Origin: Lautropia dentalis
GTDB taxonomy: Bacteria; Pseudomonadota; Gammaproteobacteria; Burkholderiales; Burkholderiaceae_E
Direction: 5' to 3'
Assembly (NCBI RefSeq): GCF_003892345.1
Contig: NZ_RRUE01000001.1
Location: 1,690,078 to 1,754,077 of the forward strand
DNA: 64,000 nucleotides
This document shows positions 9,208 to 18,107 of the stretch, piece after piece (within the stretch, counting starts at the first letter, position 1; each line of letters begins with the position of its first letter). The position numbers and the translations under genes were made by a program. The notes below the pieces were generated by a model. The model searched no databases. It saw only the letters and a program-made list of their open reading frames with translations, and was not told the origin of the DNA.

Positions 9208-9936
9208 TCAGCCCAGTCCCGGCATCTCCAGATGGGAGAAGGCGGTGTCGGGGGTATCACCGTTGCCTTCGCCGCTGCCTTCCTGACCAACGGCAGGGGG
9301 TGTGGCGGAGACGGGCTCACCCGGCGTGACCACCGGTGCGGTCGTGGCCGATTTGGGGCGGAAGGCCCGGCAGACTTCGGGCCGGGTTTCGATGTAGGGG
9401 GCGCCGATCAGGTCCAGGCAGTAGGGGACGGCGGCAAAGATACCGGGCACGGTGATCTCGCCGGTGTCGGCGTCGCGCACGCCCTCCAGAATCTCGCGGA
9501 TCGATTTGGGCTGGCCGGGGAGGTTGATGATCAGCGTGTTGCCGCGGATGACGGCCGTCTGCCGCGACAGGATGGCCGTGGGCACGAAATGCAGGCTGAT
9601 GGCGCGCATCTGTTCACCAAAGCCGGGCATCTCGCGGTCGGCCACGGCGAGCGTGGCCTCCGGCGTAACATCGCGCGGCGTTGGCCCCGTGCCGCCGGTG
9701 GTGAGGATCAGGTTGCAGCCTTCGGCATCGGCCAGCTCACGCAGGGTTCTGCTGATGTCTTCCAGTTCGTCGGGAACCAGCCGGCTGCAGCCGAGCCATG
9801 GCGAGGCCAGAGCCGAGTCGAGCCACTCGGCCAGGGCCGGAATGCCCCTGTCTTCGTACGTTCCGCTGCTGGCCCGGTCGGAAATGGAGACGAGGCCGAT
9901 CCGGAGCGGTGCGGTGTCGTGTATATCGGTGGACAT
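9208..9936 (-). CDS. mog: Molybdopterin adenylyltransferase (Mog/MoaB family)
   Basis: The 242-residue protein belongs to the MoaB/Mog fold: IGLVSISDRASSGTYEDRG at the start, the phosphate-binding TTGGTGPTPRDVTPEAT in the middle, and LPGQPKSIREIL near the end. Mog adenylates molybdopterin before molybdenum insertion. The start at 9936 gives the family's usual beginning; upstream in-frame codons run into the repetitive leader. The last 45 residues or so are an extra Pro/Gly-rich tail beyond the usual roughly 195 residues. It lies tail to tail with relA. No other molybdenum-cofactor gene is in the window. Confidence 0.88.
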   Translation of the reverse strand: MSTDIHDTAPLRIGLVSISDRASSGTYEDRGIPALAEWLDSALASPWLGCSRLVPDELEDISRTLRELADAEGCNLILTTGGTGPTPRDVTPEATLAVADREMPGFGEQMRAISLHFVPTAILSRQTAVIRGNTLIINLPGQPKSIREILEGVRDADTGEITVPGIFAAVPYCLDLIGAPYIETRPEVCRAFRPKSATTAPVVTPGEPVSATPPAVGQEGSGEGNGDTPDTAFSHLEMPGLG

Positions 9937-10100
9937 GGCGCGGTTCCTCGGTGTGTGACGATATGCAACGGATGATAGCGCCGATGTCCGGTGGGTGGCG
10001 GTTACGGGCCGGCGGGTGGCAGGGTGATGTACCGGCACAAGCCCGGAATCCGGTGGCCGGTGTACCTGCGCCGCATGATGGCGTGGACCATGAGCTGGTA

Positions 10101-10142
10101 GACGGCAGACGGCAGACAGCAGACGGCAGACGGCAGATGGCA
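10101..10142. repeat. 7-bp tandem repeat array (6 units)
   Basis: Six consecutive heptamers GACGGCA (two with one change: GACAGCA, GATGGCA) lie between the mog start and the darP stop. A 7-bp unit would alter spacing, or frame if translated, when copy number slips. It sits about 165 bp upstream of mog, so an effect on mog expression is possible but not shown. Confidence 0.8.
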
Positions 10143-10196
10143 ACAGGCACCAAATGGCGGGTCTCAGGCAATGGCGCGGGCAGGTTCGCGGGCGCT

Positions 10197-10844
10197 TCAG
10201 CCGCCCGTGGCGTCGATCATGGCCTGCACCAGGGTGTCGTACAGCAGGCGGTAGAGCTGGCGCTGCTGTTTCGGCGGCTTGCCGGTGGATTTTTCGCGGC
10301 GTGCCTGGGCCACCAGGGCGGGCAGGCCGAGGTGGGCTGCCTCGGGGTGCTCATCGATGAAATCGGTCAGTGACAGGCTGCCGTCGATGAGACCGTCGCG
10401 CCAGCGTTCGGCACGGTGCATCAGGTGGATGGCGCTCTGGTGGCGCTCCTCGTCGATGGCCAGGGCCTGCTCGATGGCGCTGGCATCGATGTTGCGCATG
10501 ATCTTGCCGATGTACTGCATCTGCCGGCGCAGGCCTTCGTGGCTTTTGATGCGGCGGGCCTCGTGGACGGCCTGGGCCAGCTCCTCGGGCATCGGTACGC
10601 GTTCGAGCTGGCTGGCGGGCAGCTTGACCAGTCGTTCGCCGAGGGCCTGCAGGGCGTGCATCTGCTGCTTGCGGCGCGTCTTGCTGGGGGGCGCGTCATC
10701 GGCGCGGCCAGCGGTCGCATCGTTTCCTGGCATGGCATCGCCCATGCCAAGTGCTGCATCGCTTCCCGATGTGGCATCGTCCATGGTGGGGGCCGCGTGG
10801 AGGTCGGAGGCGTCGTCCTGAAAATGGGGGGCTGGATGGGGCAT
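10197..10844 (-). CDS. darP: DarP (YjgA), ribosome-associated protein
   Basis: The 215-residue protein is mostly helical. From about residue 53 it matches the DarP/YjgA family: PPSKTRRKQQMHALQALGE, RVPMPEELAQAVHEARRI and RRQMQYIGKIMRNID. In E. coli this factor acts in late assembly of the 50S ribosomal subunit. The first 50 residues are a Met/Asp/Ala-rich variable leader absent from E. coli DarP. The start at 10844 is the first in-frame ATG and has only a weak ribosome site, so a start inside the leader is possible. It diverges from pmbA/tldE, an arrangement common in proteobacteria. Confidence 0.9.
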   Translation of the reverse strand: MPHPAPHFQDDASDLHAAPTMDDATSGSDAALGMGDAMPGNDATAGRADDAPPSKTRRKQQMHALQALGERLVKLPASQLERVPMPEELAQAVHEARRIKSHEGLRRQMQYIGKIMRNIDASAIEQALAIDEERHQSAIHLMHRAERWRDGLIDGSLSLTDFIDEHPEAAHLGLPALVAQARREKSTGKPPKQQRQLYRLLYDTLVQAMIDATGG

Positions 10845-10950
10845 GCTCTGGGAAGGAGGGGGTAGGCTGGCGTTTCCCTGCCAGACAGGGCGGCCTGCCT
10901 TGCCTGTACAGTGTACCGGGTCAGCCCATGGATTATTCGGGGGGCAGCGC

Positions 10951-10977
10951 GGGGGCGAATGTGTCCACGACACGCTC
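10951..10977. repeat. Dispersed element core, copy 2
   Basis: GGGGGCGAATG then TGTCCACGACACGCTC. This copy sits between the divergent starts of darP and pmbA. The upstream part (about 10885-10950) shares only short words with the fuller copies. Confidence 0.65.
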
Positions 10978-11046
10978 CGGGTGCGGGGTGTTGCCGGCAG
11001 ACGCTGCGGGTGGTGGCAGGTTGCACGGCTGCTATATGATACTTGC

Positions 11047-11173
11047 TGGATTCCCGTTTCCTGCTGCGTGGGTTCCGATTCCCTCCGCATGGGTTTCGAT
11101 CCCCGCCGCCTGGGTTCTGATCCCTTCCGCATGGGTTCCGATACCCGTTGTGTGGGTTTCGGTCCCCGCCATG
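11047..11173. repeat. 21-bp tandem repeat array upstream of pmbA/tldE
   Basis: Six units of about 21 bp begin at 11047, 11069, 11090, 11111, 11132 and 11153, with consensus TGGGTTCCGATCCCCTCCGC. On the plus strand they could be read in frame into pmbA; on the minus strand they would give a 7-residue repeat. Neither reading has a supported start, so I treat the array as leader DNA. Confidence 0.8.
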
Positions 11174-11223
11174 GGATTTTCCGGCTCCTGCCACGCCGAT
11201 TTTCTGATTCCTGCCCCGTCACG

Positions 11224-12705
11224 ATGAGCAAAGCTGCTGCCAAATCCTCTTCTGCTGCCGCCCGCACCTCTGCTGCCCGCACGGCAGCCACGCCGAAAGC
11301 CCGGACCGGGCACCTGCCGGTCCGGTACCTGAAAGGAAAACCGGCGGATGACCGGCCGCTCTTCGACTATACCCGGGCCGATTTCGAAGAACTGGTGCGC
11401 GATGCCCTGCGCCAGGCGCGGCGGCTGGGGGCCTCGGCGGCCGTGGCCGAGGTGTCGGAGTCGTCGGGGCTGGCCGTGACGGTGCGCAAGGGCAAGGTCG
11501 AGACCATCGAGCAGACCCGCGACAGGGGGCTGGGCATTTCCGTCCATGTGGGCAAGCGGCGCGGGCATGCCAGCACCAGCGATTTCAGTCCGCAGGCGCT
11601 GGCCCGCACGGTGCAGGCCGCCTACGACATTGCCGCCATCACCGGCGAGGATCCATACGCAGGGCTGCCCGAGAAGAAATTCCTGGCGCTGGGTGAGCAT
11701 GATGTGTCGGGGCTGAAGCTGTTCTCGCCCTGGCATGTTTCGGTGGATGAGGCCATCGAGCTGGCCCGCGAGATCGAGGCGGCCAGCTTTGCCGTCAGTT
11801 CCGGTATTGCCAACAGTGACGGTGCCTCCGTGTCGGTGGGGCACGGACATTTTCTGTCGGCCAACTCCCGCGGGTTTTCGGGGGGATTCCCGCACAGCCG
11901 GCATACCCTGTCGGTGGGGCCCATTGCCCGCCGGGGCCGGGACATGCAGCGCGATGGCTGGTATTCGTCGGCGCGCGCTGCGGCCGATCTGGCCGACCCC
12001 GTGGCGCTGGGCCGATATGCAGCGGAACGTGCGCTTTCACGGCTGGGTGCGCGCAAGCTGAGTTCCCGCAAGGCACCGGTGCTGTTCGAGGCGCCCCTGG
12101 CGCTGGGGCTGCTGGGCAGTCTGGTTCAGGCGGTGAGCGGCTCGGCCCTGTACCGGCGGGCGACATTCCTGGTGGATTCGCTGGGCCGGCAGATCTTTCC
12201 CGATCATATCGACATCGAGGAAGATCCGTTCATTCCGGGGGCCATGGGCTCGGGGCCGTTCGATGACGAGGGCGTGACCACCCACGCACGCGATGTGGTG
12301 TCGGGTGGTGTGCTGCAGGGGTATTTCCTGTCCACCTACAGTGCCCGCAAGCTGGGCATGAAAACCACCGGCAATGCGGGTGGTTCGCACAACCTGCGCC
12401 TGTCCAGCCGGCTGACGAAGCGGGGGGACGATTTTGCCCGCATGCTCAAAAAGCTGGGCACCGGCCTGCTGGTGACCGAGGTGATGGGGCAGGGCGTCAA
12501 TTACGTGACCGGCGATTATTCCCGGGGGGCCAGTGGTTTCTGGGTGGAAAATGGCGTGATTCAATATCCGGTGGAAGAAATCACCATCGCAGGCAATCTG
12601 GCCGACATGTATCGCAGCATCGTGGCGGTGGGCAACGACGAGCTGACCCGTGGTACCAAGACCAGCGGCTCGATCCTGATCGAAGAAATGGCCATTGCGG
12701 GCTGA
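11224..12705 (+). CDS. pmbA: PmbA/TldE, TldD-TldE protease subunit
   Basis: The 493-residue protein is the PmbA (TldE) half of the TldD/TldE metalloprotease pair, which trims peptides such as modified microcin precursors and the CcdA antitoxin. Family features: a TldD-type N-domain (RQARRLGASAAVAEVSESSG), the central segment with LVDSLGRQIFP and DDEGVTTHARDVVSGGVLQ, and the C-domain GSHNLRLSS to FWVENGVIQYPVEEITIAG. It lacks the HExxxH zinc motif of TldD, as expected for TldE. I chose ATG 11224 because upstream in-frame codons lie in the 21-bp repeat array. The first 37 residues are Ala/Ser-rich and probably disordered. TldD is not in the window. Confidence 0.92.
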   Translation: MSKAAAKSSSAAARTSAARTAATPKARTGHLPVRYLKGKPADDRPLFDYTRADFEELVRDALRQARRLGASAAVAEVSESSGLAVTVRKGKVETIEQTRDRGLGISVHVGKRRGHASTSDFSPQALARTVQAAYDIAAITGEDPYAGLPEKKFLALGEHDVSGLKLFSPWHVSVDEAIELAREIEAASFAVSSGIANSDGASVSVGHGHFLSANSRGFSGGFPHSRHTLSVGPIARRGRDMQRDGWYSSARAAADLADPVALGRYAAERALSRLGARKLSSRKAPVLFEAPLALGLLGSLVQAVSGSALYRRATFLVDSLGRQIFPDHIDIEEDPFIPGAMGSGPFDDEGVTTHARDVVSGGVLQGYFLSTYSARKLGMKTTGNAGGSHNLRLSSRLTKRGDDFARMLKKLGTGLLVTEVMGQGVNYVTGDYSRGASGFWVENGVIQYPVEEITIAGNLADMYRSIVAVGNDELTRGTKTSGSILIEEMAIAG

Positions 12706-12760
12706 GTGACCGGGCTGGGCGGGCGCTGGCAGCCTCCGGTCACTGGCCGAAGGAGAGCGG

Positions 12761-13321
12761 ATGAACAAGGCTTTTGTGCGCGAAAACGACGACGCCGATG
12801 ACGAGGATGATGATCTCGAACCGGCGCAGCTGAAGGTGCCCGGGGGCAAGAACTACATCACCCGCACCGGCTATCAGGCGCTGCGTGACGAGCTGGCCCA
12901 TCTGCTGGACGTGGAACGCCCCGAGGTGGTGCAGGTGGTGTCATGGGCGGCCTCCAATGGCGACCGCTCCGAAAATGGCGATTATCTGTACGGCAAGAAG
13001 CGCCTGCGCGAAATCGACCGGCGTATCCGCTTTCTGACCCGGCGCATCGACCGGGCCGAGGTGGTCGACCCGTCGGCTCACCACGGCAATGACCAGATAT
13101 TCTTTGGTGCCACCGTGACCTACAGCGAACCGGACGGTACTGAGCGGCGCGTGCAGATCGTGGGGGTGGACGAGATCGATCCGCTGGGCGGGAAGATCTC
13201 GTGGATATCGCCGGTGGCCCGCGCGCTGATCAAGGCGCGCGAGGGCGACGAGGTGACGCTGATGACCCCGCAGGGGCGGATGGAGCTGCTGGTCGAGTCG
13301 GTGGAGTATCCGGCACCCTGA
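12761..13321 (+). CDS. greB: Transcription elongation factor GreB
   Basis: The 186-residue protein rescues backtracked RNA polymerase by stimulating transcript cleavage. An acidic leader (residues 8-20) precedes the N-terminal coiled-coil (YQALRDELAHLL to IRFLTRRID), whose tip carries the acidic pair in ASNGDRSENGDYLYGKK. The GreB signature GKKRLREIDRRIRFL and the C-terminal FKBP-like domain (VTYSEPDGTERRVQIVG, ARALIKAREGDEVTL) follow. A clear AGGAG lies eight bases before the ATG. It follows pmbA by 55 bp on the same strand and may be co-transcribed. It converges with galM. Confidence 0.94.
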   Translation: MNKAFVRENDDADDEDDDLEPAQLKVPGGKNYITRTGYQALRDELAHLLDVERPEVVQVVSWAASNGDRSENGDYLYGKKRLREIDRRIRFLTRRIDRAEVVDPSAHHGNDQIFFGATVTYSEPDGTERRVQIVGVDEIDPLGGKISWISPVARALIKAREGDEVTLMTPQGRMELLVESVEYPAP

Positions 13322-13360
13322 CGCCTGCTGCAGCCTGTTGCACGCGCCGGGTGCCGGGCT

Positions 13361-14386
13361 TCAGGCGTAGTCGAACTCGCAGCGGATCACGTGCCGGTAC
13401 AGCTCGCCGGGCTGCAGGACGGCCTGTCCATGGGACGGGCTGTCGGGCGGGTACTGGCTTTCCAGCGCAATGCCGGCGTGGCTGGCATACGCGCTGCCAT
13501 CCCGTTTGGGTGTGCCCGCCAGATGCTGGCCCGTGTACAGATGCAGTGCCGGCTGGTTGGTCCAGATGGCCAGACGTGCCCGGTCGTCGGCGGCATGCAG
13601 TTCGGCGGCCCGGTTCAGCGTCACGCCCTGATCGGTGCGCACGGCGGTATCGCTGTCGTCGTCCAGCAGAAAGCTGTGGTCGTAGCCATGCACCTTCTGC
13701 TGGTCGGCATCCCGCAGGATGTCGGTGCCGATCCGTTTGCCGGTGCGAAAATCGAATCCGGTCCCGTTCACCGCGCACGGTGGCGCATCCGGAATGCCAT
13801 CGGCGCCCACGGGCTGATAGCGGCTGGCGTGGATCTGCAGCCACTGGTTCAGGCCGTCGTCACCGTCGCCACCATTGAGGTTGAAATAGGCGTGACTGGT
13901 GATGTTGCAGGGGGTGGGCGCGTCGGTGCGCGCCAGATACGTGATGGTCAGGCTGTCGTCGTCGGCCAGCTGGTAGATGACCTCCACGTCCAGATTGCCC
14001 GGAAAGCCCTGGTCGTCGTCGGCGCTGTGCAGGTGCAGACGCAGGGTCTGGCCGGTGGCCGGCAATACCTCGGCCAGCGCCGGACTGGGGCCGGGCTGCC
14101 AGCGCTGCCGTGAGAACCCTTCAGGCCCTCCGTGCAGGATGTGGGGAAACTGGTTGGTGGCCAGCGCATGCCCGGCGAAGCGGGCATTGGCGATGCGCCC
14201 GGCATAACGGCCGACGCTGGCGCCCAGGTAGCTGCTGCCGGCCAGCATGGTGGCCAGATCGCTGCTGCCCAGCAGGATTTCGCGGGGACCGCCAGACAGC
14301 GGCAGGACGCAGGAGGTCCAGCAGGCGCCCAGCGGGTTGAGGGTGACGTGTATGCCGTGGCGATTGGTGAGGGTAACGGTGTCCAT
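13361..14386 (-). CDS. galM: Aldose 1-epimerase (mutarotase)
   Basis: The 341-residue enzyme interconverts alpha and beta anomers of galactose so that GalK receives the alpha form. Family motifs: GRYAGRIANARF, the histidine in NQFPHILHGGPEGFS, and ITSHAYFNLNGG with the second active-site histidine, then GYDHSFLLDD and the C-terminal glutamate region GIALESQYPPDSPSH. Its ATG is 3 bp beyond the galK stop, so the two are translationally linked. It is the last gene of the galT-galK-galM unit. Confidence 0.95.
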   Translation of the reverse strand: MDTVTLTNRHGIHVTLNPLGACWTSCVLPLSGGPREILLGSSDLATMLAGSSYLGASVGRYAGRIANARFAGHALATNQFPHILHGGPEGFSRQRWQPGPSPALAEVLPATGQTLRLHLHSADDDQGFPGNLDVEVIYQLADDDSLTITYLARTDAPTPCNITSHAYFNLNGGDGDDGLNQWLQIHASRYQPVGADGIPDAPPCAVNGTGFDFRTGKRIGTDILRDADQQKVHGYDHSFLLDDDSDTAVRTDQGVTLNRAAELHAADDRARLAIWTNQPALHLYTGQHLAGTPKRDGSAYASHAGIALESQYPPDSPSHGQAVLQPGELYRHVIRCEFDYA

Positions 14387-14389
14387 GCT

Positions 14390-15544
14390 TCAGGCTACCA
14401 CATGCGCGCCCTGGTGGGCGCTGCAGAGGTAAATCCGGGCCTGAAGGCCGCCGCTGCGGGCCGGGTACCGGGTGGTGACGGCTTCGGTGACGGCATCGAC
14501 CCTGGACTCGGGGACCAGCGCCACCACGCAGCCGCCGAAGCCGCCGCCGGTCATGCGCGCGCCGCCTGCGGTGCCGATCACGCTGGCAACGATGTCGACC
14601 AGTGCGTCGATGGGGGGCACGGTGATCTCGAAGTCGTCCCGCATCGAGGCGTGGCTGTCGGCCATCAGCTGGCTCAGGCGTGTCACGTCATGGGCAGCCA
14701 GTGCCGCTGCGGCGGCCTGGGTACGGGCATTTTCGGTGATGACGTGACGGGCGCGGCGATACACCACCGGATCCAGCGCATCGCGGGCGGCGTCCAGCTG
14801 CGCCAGGCTCACGTCCCGCAGCGCACGGACGCCGAAATGGGCGGCCGCCGTCTCGCACTGCCGGCGGCGCGTGTTGTATTCGCTGCCCACGAGGCCCCGC
14901 TGCACCTTCGAGTCGATGATCATCACCTTCAGGCCGTCCGGCATGGGCACGGCGCGGGTGTCGAGGCTGCGGCAGTCGATCAGCAGCGCGTGCCCTTCCT
15001 CACCCAGCGCGGAGATGAACTGGTCCATGATGCCGCAGCGGCAACCGACGAATTCGTTTTCGGCCTGCTGGCCCAGCAGGGCGATGTCCCTGCCACTGGC
15101 ATCGAATCCGCAGAGCGTCTGCAGGGCCTTGCCCACGCCCACCTCGAGCGCTGCCGATGAACTCAGGCCGGCGCCCTGCGGCACGTTGCCGCTGACCGCC
15201 ATGTCGAAGCCGTGAGGCAGGACGCCGAAGCGCTGGATGAACACGTCGACCACGCCACGGATGTAATTGGCCCAGTGCTGGCTGCCCTGTGCCGGACGCT
15301 GGCCGGCCGGGAATTCGTCGATGGCGTTCTGGTAATCAAGGGCCACCACACGGATGATGCCGTCGGACCGGGGGGCGATGGCTACTTCGGTGGCGAAGTC
15401 GATGGCGCAGGGCAGCACGAAGCCGTCGTTGTAGTCGGTGTGCTCACCGATCAGGTTGACGCGGCCGGGGGCGCGGACGACGTGCCGGGCGCGAACGCCG
15501 AAATGCTGCTGCAGAGCGGCAGCGGTGTCCTGGATGGATTTCAT
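14390..15544 (-). CDS. galK: Galactokinase
   Basis: The 384-residue enzyme phosphorylates alpha-galactose to galactose 1-phosphate. All three GHMP-kinase motifs are visible: the galactokinase signature [19 protein letters not shown] (about residues 26-44), the ATP loop [17 protein letters not shown], and [13 protein letters not shown] near the C-terminus. The ATG at 15544 ([16 protein letters not shown]) matches the usual N-terminus; in-frame codons upstream run into the dispersed repeat copy. It lies 217 bp downstream of galT, an unusually wide gap inside a gal operon, filled mostly by that repeat. Confidence 0.96.
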   Translation of the reverse strand: MKSIQDTAAALQQHFGVRARHVVRAPGRVNLIGEHTDYNDGFVLPCAIDFATEVAIAPRSDGIIRVVALDYQNAIDEFPAGQRPAQGSQHWANYIRGVVDVFIQRFGVLPHGFDMAVSGNVPQGAGLSSSAALEVGVGKALQTLCGFDASGRDIALLGQQAENEFVGCRCGIMDQFISALGEEGHALLIDCRSLDTRAVPMPDGLKVMIIDSKVQRGLVGSEYNTRRRQCETAAAHFGVRALRDVSLAQLDAARDALDPVVYRRARHVITENARTQAAAAALAAHDVTRLSQLMADSHASMRDDFEITVPPIDALVDIVASVIGTAGGARMTGGGFGGCVVALVPESRVDAVTEAVTTRYPARSGGLQARIYLCSAHQGAHVVA

Positions 15545-15727
15545 GATGGGAGAACGTCTGGACAGAGAGATGATGCGGGTGAAACGGCCGGTCGAAAGCG
15601 CTTTCCGCACTGGGGTATGGGCGTTGTCACGTGCCGTGTCGTCCGGACCGCCGGCTGGCCGACAGGATCGTGTGGCCCGGCATCGCCGGTGCATGGCGTC
15701 CTGGCAGTACACGGATTCAGGGGCTGT

Positions 15728-15754
15728 GCGGGGGCGAATGAGTCCATGACATGC
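15728..15754. repeat. Dispersed element core, copy 3
   Basis: GCGGGGGCGAATG then AGTCCATGACATGC, ending 8 bp from the galT stop codon, inside the galT-galK gap. The preceding 70 bp (GGATCGTGTGG to GGATTCAGGGG) has scattered similarity to the fuller copies. Confidence 0.65.
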
Positions 15755-15761
15755 ACCAGAA

Positions 15762-16805
15762 TCAGGCCGTCGGTGCGTTCTGGCGGTAATGAACCGTGGA
15801 CACGGCGCGCAGACGTTCGGCGGCCTGTTCGGGTGTGAGGTCGCGCTGGGCCTCGGCCAGCATTTCGTAGCCGACCATGAACTTCTTCACCGAGGCCGAG
15901 CGCAGCAGCGGTGGGTAGAAATGCGCGTGACACTGCCAGTGGTCGGTGGGGGCGTCGTCGAAGGGGGCGCCGTGCCAGCCCATCGAGTACGGGAAGCTCG
16001 TCTGGAACAGGTTGTCGTAGCGGGTGGTGAGTTCCTTCAGCACCCGGGCGAGATCCGCCCGCTGGGCGGCGCTGGCCTGCGTGAGGCGGGGCAGGTGGGC
16101 GCGCGGCATCAGCAGGGTCTCGAAGGGCCAGACGGCCCACCAGGGCACCACCGCCAGCCAGTGTTCGCCATCGACCACGATCCGCTCGCGCTGCTGCCGT
16201 TCGCGTTCGGCGTAGTCGAGCAGCAGGTTGCGGCCATGGCGTTCCAGATAGCGGCGCTGGCAGACATCGGCCTGCGCCGGATAGTTTGGCAGAAAGTCAC
16301 TGGCCCAGATCTGGCCGTGTGGGTGCGGGTTGGAACAACCCATGGCCGCGCCCTTGTTCTCGAAGATCTGCACCCAGCGCCAGCGGGCGCCCAGTTCGTC
16401 GTACTGGGCGATCCAGGTGTCGATGACGCCGCGGATGGCTGCCTCGGGCAGCTCGGGCAGCGTCTTGCCGTGGTCGGGCGAGAAGCAGATGACCCGGCCG
16501 GTGCCGCGCACGCTGTCGCTGGCAAGGAGGGGATCGTCCCCATGGTGGGGCGGCGTGTCGGGCAGCAGGGCCGGGAAGTCGTTGGTGAAGACGTAGGTGC
16601 CGGTGTAGGGCGGGTTGGTCTCGCCGCCCACACGGGTGTTGCCGGCACACAGGTAGCAGTGCGGGTCGTGTGCGGGGCGGGGGGCGTTGTCGGGGGCTTC
16701 CTGCTGGCCCTGCCAGGGGCGTTTGGCCCGGTGGGGGGAGACGAGGACCCAGCTGTCCTGCAGCGGGTTGTAGCGGCGATGGGGGTGATCGGCAAAGTCG
16801 AACAT
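15762..16805 (-). CDS. galT: Galactose-1-phosphate uridylyltransferase
   Basis: The 347-residue enzyme swaps UMP between UDP-glucose and galactose 1-phosphate. It has the zinc-site cysteines in CYLCAGN, the catalytic [12 protein letters not shown] (histidine triad-like HPH), and the C-terminal metal-binding [15 protein letters not shown]. The ATG at 16805 has AGGA eight bases upstream and gives the family length (348 in E. coli); the ATG at 16814 is less well placed. It is first in the galT-galK-galM transcription unit and diverges from mglB across 239 bp. UDP-galactose 4-epimerase (GalE) is not in the window. Confidence 0.96.
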   Translation of the reverse strand: MFDFADHPHRRYNPLQDSWVLVSPHRAKRPWQGQQEAPDNAPRPAHDPHCYLCAGNTRVGGETNPPYTGTYVFTNDFPALLPDTPPHHGDDPLLASDSVRGTGRVICFSPDHGKTLPELPEAAIRGVIDTWIAQYDELGARWRWVQIFENKGAAMGCSNPHPHGQIWASDFLPNYPAQADVCQRRYLERHGRNLLLDYAERERQQRERIVVDGEHWLAVVPWWAVWPFETLLMPRAHLPRLTQASAAQRADLARVLKELTTRYDNLFQTSFPYSMGWHGAPFDDAPTDHWQCHAHFYPPLLRSASVKKFMVGYEMLAEAQRDLTPEQAAERLRAVSTVHYRQNAPTA

Positions 16806-16893
16806 GGGCAGCATCCTGTGCCGAATGGGTTCACAACCCGTCCTATGGTACGCCTGTGCATCGCTGCCGGTGGCGCACATGATGAACAATCGT

Positions 16894-16919
16894 GATTTTT
16901 CTCAACGACGTGGAAAATC
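16894..16919. promoter_or_regulatory. Inverted repeat, possible operator in the gal-mgl divergent region
   Basis: GATTTTTC and GGAAAATC, 8-bp arms with one mismatch, are separated by 10 bp. It lies between galT and mglB in the shared control region. No known regulator motif is matched with confidence. Confidence 0.35.
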
Positions 16920-16966
16920 GCTGTCATCGGCAGGCGAAAAGGTGGAAAAATAAGGCATCGCACGGT

Positions 16967-16985
16967 CTGTTCACGTCGTGGACAG
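16967..16985. promoter_or_regulatory. Inverted repeat CTGTTCAC-GTC-GTGGACAG, candidate operator
   Basis: Two 8-bp arms with 7 of 8 bases matching flank a 3-bp centre. It lies 60 bp upstream of the mglB start and between the divergent galT and mglB promoters, a natural place for a galactose-responsive repressor. A second palindrome ATTTG-AAAA-CAAAT (17010-17023) runs into TTTAAT, which could serve as a -10 box for mglB. Confidence 0.45.
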
Positions 16986-17044
16986 GTTCGTGCCGTACAG
17001 CAGCTTCTGATTTGAAAACAAATTTAATAGTTGGAGATCATCAG

Positions 17045-18031
17045 ATGATGAAAAAGACCATTCTGGCCGTCATGCTCTCGGCTGCCACCTTTGCTTCCGC
17101 TGTACAGGCTGCAGACCGGGTGGGCGTGACCATCTACAAGTACGACGACAACTTCATGTCCACCATGCGCAAGTCGCTGGAAGGCATTGCTGCCAGGCAG
17201 TCGGATCTGAAGCTGCTGATGAACGACTCGCAGAACAACCAGTCGATGCAGAACGACCAGGTCGACATCCTGCTGGCCAAGGGCGTGAAGGCGCTGGCCA
17301 TCAACCTGGTGGACCCGGCGGCCGGTGCCACCGTCATCGACAAGGCCCAGGGCAGTGACGTGCCGGTGGTGTTCTTCAACAAGGATCCAGGCCAGAAGGC
17401 CATCGATTCGTACGCCAAAGCCTGGTACATCGGGACCGATCCGGTGCAGTCGGGCGTCATCCAGGGCGACCTGATTGCGAAACAGTGGAAGGCGCACCCC
17501 GAGTGGGATCTGAACAAGGATGGCAAGCTGCAGTATGCGCTCATCAAGGGCGAGCCCGGCCACCCGGATGCCGAGGCCCGTACCGAGTGGGTGGCGAAGG
17601 AGCTGGAAGCCAAGGGCATCAGGACCGAGCGTCTGTACATGGACGCCGCCCTGTGGGATGCCGCCAAGGCCAAGGACATCGCCCAGGCCTGGCTGTCGGG
17701 CCCCAATGCCGGCAAGATCGAGGTGATCATCTCCAACAACGACTCCATGGCCATGGGGGCCATCGAGGCGGCCAAGGCCCAGGGCAGGAAGCTGCCGATC
17801 TTCGGCGTGGACGCGCTGCCCGAGGCCCTGCAGCTGGTCCGCAAGGGTGAAATGGCCGGTACGGTGCTCAACGACGGCGCCGCCCAGGCCAAGGCCATCA
17901 TGGATGTGCTGCCCAACCTGATCGCCGGCAAGGAACCGGGTGAGGGCAACGGCTACGAATTCAAACAGCACTATCTGCGTCTGCCCTACATCGGCGTGGA
18001 CAAGGACAACCTGGGCGAGTTCCTCAAGTAA
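17045..18031 (+). CDS. mglB: Galactose/glucose ABC transporter, periplasmic binding protein
   Basis: The 328-residue protein has a signal peptide ([23 protein letters not shown], split here by its Ala-x-Ala site near residue 23) and the sugar-binding fold of the MglB/RbsB family. Matches to MglB include [72 protein letters not shown] and [11 protein letters not shown]. It captures galactose in the periplasm and delivers it to MglA/MglC. Two adjacent ATGs (17045, 17048) follow a GGAG. It is first of mglB-mglA-mglC and diverges from galT. Confidence 0.95.
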   Translation: MMKKTILAVMLSAATFASAVQAADRVGVTIYKYDDNFMSTMRKSLEGIAARQSDLKLLMNDSQNNQSMQNDQVDILLAKGVKALAINLVDPAAGATVIDKAQGSDVPVVFFNKDPGQKAIDSYAKAWYIGTDPVQSGVIQGDLIAKQWKAHPEWDLNKDGKLQYALIKGEPGHPDAEARTEWVAKELEAKGIRTERLYMDAALWDAAKAKDIAQAWLSGPNAGKIEVIISNNDSMAMGAIEAAKAQGRKLPIFGVDALPEALQLVRKGEMAGTVLNDGAAQAKAIMDVLPNLIAGKEPGEGNGYEFKQHYLRLPYIGVDKDNLGEFLK

Positions 18032-18107
18032 ACCGGACGGGGAACGGGCGGGCAGCCCCGGGCAGCAGCCATGCCCGCCTGTTCTTCACCCTCTGGAGAC
18101 CAAAGTC

